From Myroides sp. NP-2 (GTDB lineage: Bacteria > Bacteroidota > Bacteroidia > Flavobacteriales > Flavobacteriaceae): a DNA stretch of 64,000 nt. The stretch covers positions 124,001 to 188,000 of the forward strand of contig NZ_JACHTD010000003.1 in NCBI RefSeq assembly GCF_014145665.1. The letters are read 5' to 3'. The notes beneath the pieces were generated by a model. It ran no database searches. It had not been told where the DNA came from and was given only the letters and a program-made list of their open reading frames with translations. The translations under genes and the position numbers were made by a program. Shown in pieces: positions 59,173 to 64,000 of the stretch. Each line of letters begins with the position of its first letter. The stretch's first letter is position 1.

Positions 59173-59862
59173 TTAATAATCAAAAACATTAATATTCATT
59201 GATCCTCTTCCCCAATTGTAATTTTTTCCTGTTCCGCGAGCATACATTCCAAATTGGGTTGGTGTACCTTTGGTTTCCCCATACAAGCGGTAGGTTATCT
59301 TTATCGGAGTATTAGAGGGATTCTCAATTGCGTCATAATAGGTATTGGCAACAGCTCTACCATTGGCGGTACCTGTTCCGATATAGGCGCTAGGTGGACT
59401 ATAACCGCGACTTGCTTCATTTATAAAGGCTTCCGTAGCAGTATTGATTTGACGGCTTACATGTACCATCAAATTACCATTAGTACCAGTCATAATAGGA
59501 ACACTATAGTGAAGTTCAATCAGAAATTTTGCATAAGGGGGAACCTCAATCGTAATATCTGCATTTAAATTTATCCTATTGGGTGCTCGAGCAACTACTA
59601 CCGCAGGCATCTTTGAGAAATAACTCGTGCGATAGATAAAATTTCCCTCTTCTTTTACTTTTGCTCCTACATATCCCTCTTGATCCAAAAAAAGAAAATG
59701 ATTGTATTCTTCTTGGCGATCACTTACATCAGGCAAGCCACTAAACTTAGTTTGTACGTTGATGTCGAGAGCCGCTTCTGGCTGGGCAACCCCAATTCCC
59801 ACCTGAGCAAAAGTTAAGGTAGACATAAGCAATAGGATTGCTAAACTATATTTATATTTCAT
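59173..59862 (-). CDS. Small secreted VGIG-domain protein, operon A (second)
   Basis: 229 residues with a signal peptide (ending TFAQ) followed by VGIGVAQPEAALDINVQTKF. The C-terminal part has DITIEVPPYAKFLIELHYSV and NWGRGSMNINVFDY at the end. It is a diverged paralogue of the genes on both sides. The gaps are 11 bases upstream and 1 base downstream, which shows co-translation or at least co-transcription. No sorting domain or enzyme motif is seen. Confidence 0.75.
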   Translation of the reverse strand: MKYKYSLAILLLMSTLTFAQVGIGVAQPEAALDINVQTKFSGLPDVSDRQEEYNHFLFLDQEGYVGAKVKEEGNFIYRTSYFSKMPAVVVARAPNRINLNADITIEVPPYAKFLIELHYSVPIMTGTNGNLMVHVSRQINTATEAFINEASRGYSPPSAYIGTGTANGRAVANTYYDAIENPSNTPIKITYRLYGETKGTPTQFGMYARGTGKNYNWGRGSMNINVFDY

Positions 59863-59873
59863 CTTGATTCGTT

Positions 59874-60578
59874 CTACAGTGCTTTAAAAAATACCATGCT
59901 TGAGAATACACCTACACCAAAATTTTGGGCTGTAGCGGTATCACTAAAATAAAAGGAAGCCACATTTGCATTCTTACTTTCGATAAAACCTTGGAGTGAA
60001 TAGGTCACACTTTCGGTAGCAGAAGTAGTATTTTTAACAACATCTACGTATTTCCCATCGATGTAAGAACCGCCATGAGAAGTAGCATTTGGGACACTAT
60101 AGGTGGAAGGAAAAGTAAATTTTCTCGCCCCCAACGGCAGATGTCCTGCTTTACTAGAGATCAATTTGATTCCCGCATAGTCGGGCAACGTAGCTATTGT
60201 ATTGGGCAGTTTATATACCGGAATATTATAGGTGAGCACCACGATGATCTCACTAAAAGGGGGAACATCAACAGTTAAACCTACCCCTAAATCAACACTT
60301 TGATTCGGTTCCACCAACACTGGAGGTACGAATTGCTTTTTCAAACCATCATAGTAAAAGCGCTCTTTAACTACTTCTGAAGCGGTTAAATTACCCGCAT
60401 CATCACTTGTAAGTTGTCGCGATAACGCTCTATTATTGTCTAGATTTTGAAAGCGAACTGTTCCTTTTACTTCGAATTCTTGCGTTGGCTTACTAATTCC
60501 AATTCCAACTTGTGCATGTGAACACATGCCTATCAGTAGAAAAAAGAAAAAAATGGTCGTGTTTAATTTTTTGCTCAT
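59874..60578 (-). CDS. Small secreted VGIG-domain protein, operon A (first)
   Basis: 234 residues from the chosen ATG: a signal peptide (FFFFLLIGMCSHAQ) followed by VGIGISKPTQEFEVKGTVRF, then GLTVDVPPFSEIIVVLTYNI and a beta-rich end, GVGVFSSMVFFKAL. An in-frame ATG 41 codons upstream would put the signal peptide inside the protein, so I take 60578. A short AAAAGAG-CTCTTTT hairpin with a T-rich tail on the minus strand (60625-60642) lies before it and may lower its expression relative to the repeat protein. Paralogue of the two next genes. Confidence 0.75.
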   Translation of the reverse strand: MSKKLNTTIFFFFLLIGMCSHAQVGIGISKPTQEFEVKGTVRFQNLDNNRALSRQLTSDDAGNLTASEVVKERFYYDGLKKQFVPPVLVEPNQSVDLGVGLTVDVPPFSEIIVVLTYNIPVYKLPNTIATLPDYAGIKLISSKAGHLPLGARKFTFPSTYSVPNATSHGGSYIDGKYVDVVKNTTSATESVTYSLQGFIESKNANVASFYFSDTATAQNFGVGVFSSMVFFKAL

Positions 60579-60724
60579 AATCCAATTCGGTATAGAAGAA
60601 AACCTATTTACTGCCTTGTAAAATAAAAGAGAAGTCTCTTTTTTAACACAAACTAGCATCCCTTGTACAACACAATAAATAGGTCTCTTTATTTCAGTCA
60701 ATTTGTTCGTATACGTTGTTTCTC

Positions 60725-62629
60725 TTATTTGATATATTCTAAGATCAAATAGTAAGATCCTTCAGGATACACTGTAGTTAAAGAGTTAGCTACACCAATA
60801 GTTATCAAAGTCTGACTGCCAATGATTTCTTTACTTACAATTCCTTCGTTAATTGCATTAGTCGCTTTATTGATTAGACGAACTTGCAAAATAACCTCGT
60901 TAAGCACTTCATTAATTAGCACTTCATTTGTTTTTTCAGCCAATGTAATATCCCATACGCGTTGTGCAATTTTCTTATTTGTGCCCAACCATTTTTCTTC
61001 TTTGATAGTCTCATCATAAGTATAGTCAACGATTGCTGCTGATGTTGCCTCATTAACAATTGTTTTAAATACTTGGTTGTCTCCTAATTTGGTAACAAAC
61101 TCATTGTTCTGTGCTAAATGGGTAACAAACTCACTGTTCTCTGCTAAATTGGTTACAAAAACCTCATTCTTCGCCATGATCTCTCCTAAGACATCCATAG
61201 ACACTTGGAATTCAACATCATCTGTATCAGTGATAGTCAAGAACTCCGTTGTTGCTACAAACGATTTGATTTTTGTATTTCCTAAAACATCCCAGCTAAT
61301 TGCAACTTCATTGTATTCCTCGTCATAGTAGAAGAAGGAAGCACTTGTTACGTCATAACCAACGTTTCCGTATTTTCCTGTTAACTCCTTGATGATGTTT
61401 TCAATGAATTCGTTATTGTTGGTAATTTTAGTTACAAATTCAGCGTTTTCAGTTAATTCAGTAATAAACTTCTCATTCTTAGTTAAGTTCGTTACAAAGA
61501 CATCATTCTTCGCCATGATCTCTCCTAAAGTATCCATAGACACTTGGAATTCAACATCATCTGTATCCGTGATAGTTAAAAACTCCTCTGTTGCAACAAA
61601 CGTTTTGATTTTTGTATTACCTAAATCATCCCAGCTAATTGCAATTTCATTGTATTCGTCGTCATAGTAGAAGAAGGATGCACTTGCTACATCATAGCCC
61701 ACGTTTCCGTATTTCCCTGTTAACTCCTTGATAATGTTATCAATGAATTCGTTATTATTGGTAATATTAGTTACAAATTCAGCGTTTTCAGTTAACTCAG
61801 TAATAAACTTCTCATTCTTAGTTAAGTTCGTTACAAAGACATCATTCTTCGCCATGATCTCTCCTAAAGTATCCATAGACACTTGGAATGCAACATCATC
61901 TGTATCCGTGATAGTCAAAAACTCCGTTGTTGCTACAAACGATTTGATTTTTGTATTTCCTAAAACATCCCAGCTAATTGCAACTTCATTGTATTCGTCG
62001 TCATAGTAGAAGAAGGAAGCACTTGCTACATCATAGCCTACGTTTCCGTATTTTCCTGTTAACTCATTGATGATGTTTTCAATGAATTCGTTGTTCTCTG
62101 TAATCTTATTTATAAATTCACTGTTGTTGGTAATATGCTCAATAAATTCAACATTATCACCTAATTTTGTAATAAACTCCTGATTTTCAGTTAAGTTAGT
62201 TACAAACGTCGTATTATTTGCAATATCTTTAACTGCTAGAGAAACACTATGTCCTTGCGTATCCGTAATAATTAATGATTCCTCATTAGTAACGGTATCC
62301 ATTCCAAGAACGAAAGTGTTGTTTTTTCTATCAACAAAGGTTGTTCCTGAAAGCAAAGGCGTCCAGCTATTGTCTTTCCAATAGTAGAAACCAGCTTCCA
62401 TTGTAGGAATACCAAGGTGATATACTAATAAACTCTCTACCATTTCACCCTCAATAGAAGTACGGTCAGTAAGTCCATTTAACGTTAAGCGAGGAAGTAA
62501 AACCCCTTTATTTGATGCTACAACATCTAGTTGCGCAGCGGCTGCTGCTTTTTTAGTACCGATACCAATTTGAGCAAATGCTGCTCCACTTAACATAAGT
62601 GCGACGAATGGAATAATTCTTTTTATCAT
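60725..62629 (-). CDS. Tandem-repeat secreted fibre-like protein, operon A (634 aa)
   Basis: The operon A counterpart of the giant protein: a signal peptide (ending AFAQ), then VGIG-like IGIGTKKAAAAAQLDVVASN, GVLLPRLTLN, SLLVYHLG and GFYYWKDNSWTPLL. It has three 113-residue repeats (about residues 140-515), built from decads such as FVTNLTKNEK, FITELTENAE and FVTNITNNNE, plus a beta part with FFYYDDEYNEVAISWDVLGN. The C-terminal 115 residues are different from the giant protein: no tail-fibre domain, but a compact beta-rich ending EGSYYLILEYIK. ATG at 62629 with promoter 41 bases upstream. No sorting domain is visible. Confidence 0.85.
   Translation of the reverse strand: MIKRIIPFVALMLSGAAFAQIGIGTKKAAAAAQLDVVASNKGVLLPRLTLNGLTDRTSIEGEMVESLLVYHLGIPTMEAGFYYWKDNSWTPLLSGTTFVDRKNNTFVLGMDTVTNEESLIITDTQGHSVSLAVKDIANNTTFVTNLTENQEFITKLGDNVEFIEHITNNSEFINKITENNEFIENIINELTGKYGNVGYDVASASFFYYDDEYNEVAISWDVLGNTKIKSFVATTEFLTITDTDDVAFQVSMDTLGEIMAKNDVFVTNLTKNEKFITELTENAEFVTNITNNNEFIDNIIKELTGKYGNVGYDVASASFFYYDDEYNEIAISWDDLGNTKIKTFVATEEFLTITDTDDVEFQVSMDTLGEIMAKNDVFVTNLTKNEKFITELTENAEFVTKITNNNEFIENIIKELTGKYGNVGYDVTSASFFYYDEEYNEVAISWDVLGNTKIKSFVATTEFLTITDTDDVEFQVSMDVLGEIMAKNEVFVTNLAENSEFVTHLAQNNEFVTKLGDNQVFKTIVNEATSAAIVDYTYDETIKEEKWLGTNKKIAQRVWDITLAEKTNEVLINEVLNEVILQVRLINKATNAINEGIVSKEIIGSQTLITIGVANSLTTVYPEGSYYLILEYIK
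61080..62215 (-). repeat. Three 339-bp coding repeats with flanking partial copies
   Basis: YGNVGYDV codons recur near 62040, 61701 and 61362, 339 bases apart. The unit has the same length and plan as the eight-copy array at 49330-52041 but differs in sequence, so the arrays share ancestry and have since diverged. Edges are approximate. Confidence 0.85.
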
Positions 62630-62669
62630 ATTCTATTTATTGATTTATTTAACTTTTAATTTTCCTTCA

Positions 62670-62698
62670 CAAAGATACCTTCATAACATTATATTCAA
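62670..62698 (-). promoter_or_regulatory. Flavobacterial promoter of operon A
   Basis: The minus strand has TTG (62698-62696), an 18-base spacer and TATCTTTG (62677-62670), a full match to TTG-N17-23-TANNTTTG, 40 bases before the ATG at 62629. Confidence 0.65.
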
Positions 62699-63281
62699 CA
62701 ACACCTTGTAAATATTACGAATAATTTAATTATTTAGTTAAATTAAAAGTTTACATTTTGATTTTATTGATTTTTATTAATTTTAACACAAAGCCAAAAA
62801 CCACAGTTTTAATCGCAAAAATTCACTACAGCTAGCTAAAAAAATCTAGCATAAAGAATAGTAGGTATTTTTTAGGTACAGTTTAAGTAACACAATCACA
62901 AAATGTAGGGGAGTAAAAACGAAAACAAAAATTAATTTTTCTCATCGCTTTTTAGAAGCAAACCCCTTAAAAAAAACAGCTTTTTCAAAAAAAAACGTTA
63001 GGTAAGTGATAATTTTACGTAAAACCAATCAAAATTGTCTCTTAAAAAAATGATTGGATTGGAATGTAACTGCATGAACTAGCCACCTGACAACAAACTA
63101 CTGTTAAAACAGTACGTTTTTATCAAGATAGAATGCTTTTTCTTTAACTAAAGAACAGCAACGCTAAAACAAGGTGATGATTCTGTATAAGTCAGGTAAG
63201 TTTAAAAATCCTTACCCCTTTATATCGGCCGGATTACACAAGAAATGGCAAAAACGGCGATACGTTTCATGCTAATCTAAC
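62699..63281. promoter_or_regulatory. Upstream control region of operon A
   Basis: No gene is visible. TAATTTTTCTCATCGC (62933-62948) and AAAAACGTTAG (about 62990) match blocks before operon B at nearly equal distance from the start (about 304 and 362 bases). A 16-base palindrome, TACTGTT-AA-AACAGTA, lies at 63099-63114, and GGTAAG/CTTACC (63195-63216) forms a further small dyad near the regulator gene. I infer regulator sites; nothing proves which protein binds. Confidence 0.5.
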
Positions 63282-63920
63282 TTAGTAATCCGTCAGATTC
63301 TTAATATTAGGTAAGAAAGCTCCGCGAATACAAAAAACTTCTCTTACATCTTTAGGCTCAACCGAGAAATTTTCAAAAGCAGGGTTATCACTTACAAATA
63401 AAAGTTCGCCTGTTTCTGTGTGACGTTTAAATCGATAACACAAAATTCCTTTGCCCTCTACAACTAATAAATAAATATGCCAGGGTTTCATTTCAGTTAA
63501 CTCAATTTGTTTTGTCAACACATAAGAACTTACCTTAATCGTAGGGTACATATTTTCAACCCCAATTTGAAAGGCCATATCAATTTCTTCTTCCGTTGGA
63601 AAAACACAACTCGGTGAGGTTCCACAACATTTTTCCGGATTGAGAAAATATTCGATATGGTGATCGACCGAAATCATCTTTACTCTTCTGTTTTCCAAAT
63701 CAACATTGAGTACAGAATTGGGATGAGCCAAAAACAAATCGTTTAAGTCGATTTTGTGTTTTTTACACACCTCTATTATTTTATCATAACGCAAAGTTTC
63801 TCTTACTTTCCAAGATGATAACGTATTCGGTTTTATACCTAACAAGTTCGCTAGTTCTAAATCGTTCTTGTAACCGAGTAGTTGTTTTAATCTTTTAATT
63901 ACTTCGTTTGCTTGTAACAT
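63282..63920 (-). CDS. CI-repressor-like HTH/S24-domain transcription regulator
   Basis: 212 residues. An N-terminal phage-CI-type helix-turn-helix (about 5-65, with YKNDLELANLLGIKPNTLSSW) is followed by an S24/LexA-like C-terminal domain (about 105-212). In the self-cleaving family the serine sits in G-D-S-M; here the aligned segment is GVENMYPTIKVSSYV, with Asn in place of Ser. The later lysine strand reads KGILCYRFKRH, without a clear catalytic lysine. So autocleavage is probably lost, while the fold remains for dimerising or ligand sensing. It lies upstream of operon A on the same strand with a 652-base gap. A dyad at 63958-63977 suggests self-control. Whether it controls operons A and B is inference. 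Confidence 0.8.
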   Translation of the reverse strand: MLQANEVIKRLKQLLGYKNDLELANLLGIKPNTLSSWKVRETLRYDKIIEVCKKHKIDLNDLFLAHPNSVLNVDLENRRVKMISVDHHIEYFLNPEKCCGTSPSCVFPTEEEIDMAFQIGVENMYPTIKVSSYVLTKQIELTEMKPWHIYLLVVEGKGILCYRFKRHTETGELLFVSDNPAFENFSVEPKDVREVFCIRGAFLPNIKNLTDY

Positions 63921-63957
63921 AGTTTTTTTCTTTTCTCTTTTTCTCTTTTTGTATATG

Positions 63958-63977
63958 GAGAATATTGTTCTATTCTC
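63958..63977. promoter_or_regulatory. Dyad upstream of the CI-like regulator
   Basis: GAGAATA and TATTCTC flank TTGTTC, 38 bases before the regulator's start codon. Repressors of this class normally bind such dyads near their own promoter. Confidence 0.4.
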
Positions 63978-64000
63978 TAAATTCCAATTATCTTGCCAAA

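Noticed and set aside
60579..60701. Longer start of the first small VGIG gene at 60701
   Set aside because: It would place the signal peptide 41 residues inside the protein; the ATG at 60578 puts it at the N-terminus, as in the paralogues.
63195..63216. GGTAAG/CTTACC hairpin as terminator of the regulator gene
   Set aside because: The stem is short and no T-run follows on the minus strand, so I do not call a terminator.
38560..63920. Prophage or phage-tail cluster, suggested by tail-fibre-like domains and a CI-type regulator
   Set aside because: No capsid, terminase, portal, integrase, lysis or attachment-site features; the presence of SprF, PorE-like and type B sorting-domain genes fits cell-surface display better.
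1..64000. tRNA or rRNA genes
   Set aside because: No tRNA-like cloverleaf with CCA-end context or conserved rRNA segment was noticed by eye; a tRNAscan/Rfam run would settle this.

Overview
The window is 64 kb of AT-rich chromosomal DNA from a member of the Bacteroidota, most likely a Flavobacteriaceae species close to Myroides (the genus is an inference). Supporting signs: flavobacterial promoter elements (TANNTTTG at -7, sometimes TTG 18 bp upstream), weak or absent Shine-Dalgarno sequences, type IX secretion (T9SS) parts (PorP/SprF proteins, type B C-terminal sorting domains, PorE-like OmpA proteins), a TamL/TamB pair and the DUF6452/DUF6048 pair. I saw no tRNA, rRNA, CRISPR array, insertion sequence or integrase.

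Region 1 (1-38 kb) is mostly housekeeping. In order: the 3' end of a zinc-less sirtuin gene; a THUMP rRNA methyltransferase with a small membrane protein; a SAM methyltransferase with a ZIP zinc transporter; a DUF6452 lipoprotein with DUF6048; lpxD; an acyl-CoA synthetase; a fused FAD/Fe-S D-lactate-type dehydrogenase; an NtrC-type response regulator; the tamB-tamL envelope assembly operon; a two-gene locus of unknown function (GH18-like lipoprotein plus TPR-like protein); an S9 peptidase; two hypothetical genes; lpdA; a lipid kinase; a rhodanese; thiamine pyrophosphokinase; a beta-barrel protein; pncA with an unknown partner; rocD; a WNxYGxYG-repeat protein; a GNAT acetyltransferase and a zinc-ribbon methyltransferase. 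Many units end in clear hairpin-plus-T-run terminators, several shared by convergent genes.

Region 2 (38.5-63.9 kb) is the accessory, most interesting part: two paralogous operons, both on the minus strand. Operon A runs 62629 to 54103: repeat protein, three small VGIG-domain secreted proteins, a type B sorting-domain protein, SprF/PorP, PorE-like OmpA. Operon B runs 53483 to 38560: giant tandem-repeat protein, two large beta-domain proteins, then the same three-gene export cassette. The cassettes match almost residue for residue in length (435/437, 310/310, 650/650 aa), whereas the upstream secreted genes have diverged. Both operons start with a TANNTTTG promoter about 41 bp before the ATG and share sequence blocks at matching distances about 300 and 363 bp upstream, which suggests common control. 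A CI/S24-type regulator that has lost its self-cleavage residues lies just upstream of operon A.

My reading is that each operon encodes a multi-subunit surface fibre or adhesin. The type B protein and its SprF would provide the T9SS exit route and the PorE-like protein the peptidoglycan anchor. The repeat protein, with 10-residue sub-repeats and fibre-like end domains, would be a stalk, and the remaining VGIG/LLPR-domain proteins would be tips or accessory subunits. The individual families are known; this assembly is a hypothesis.
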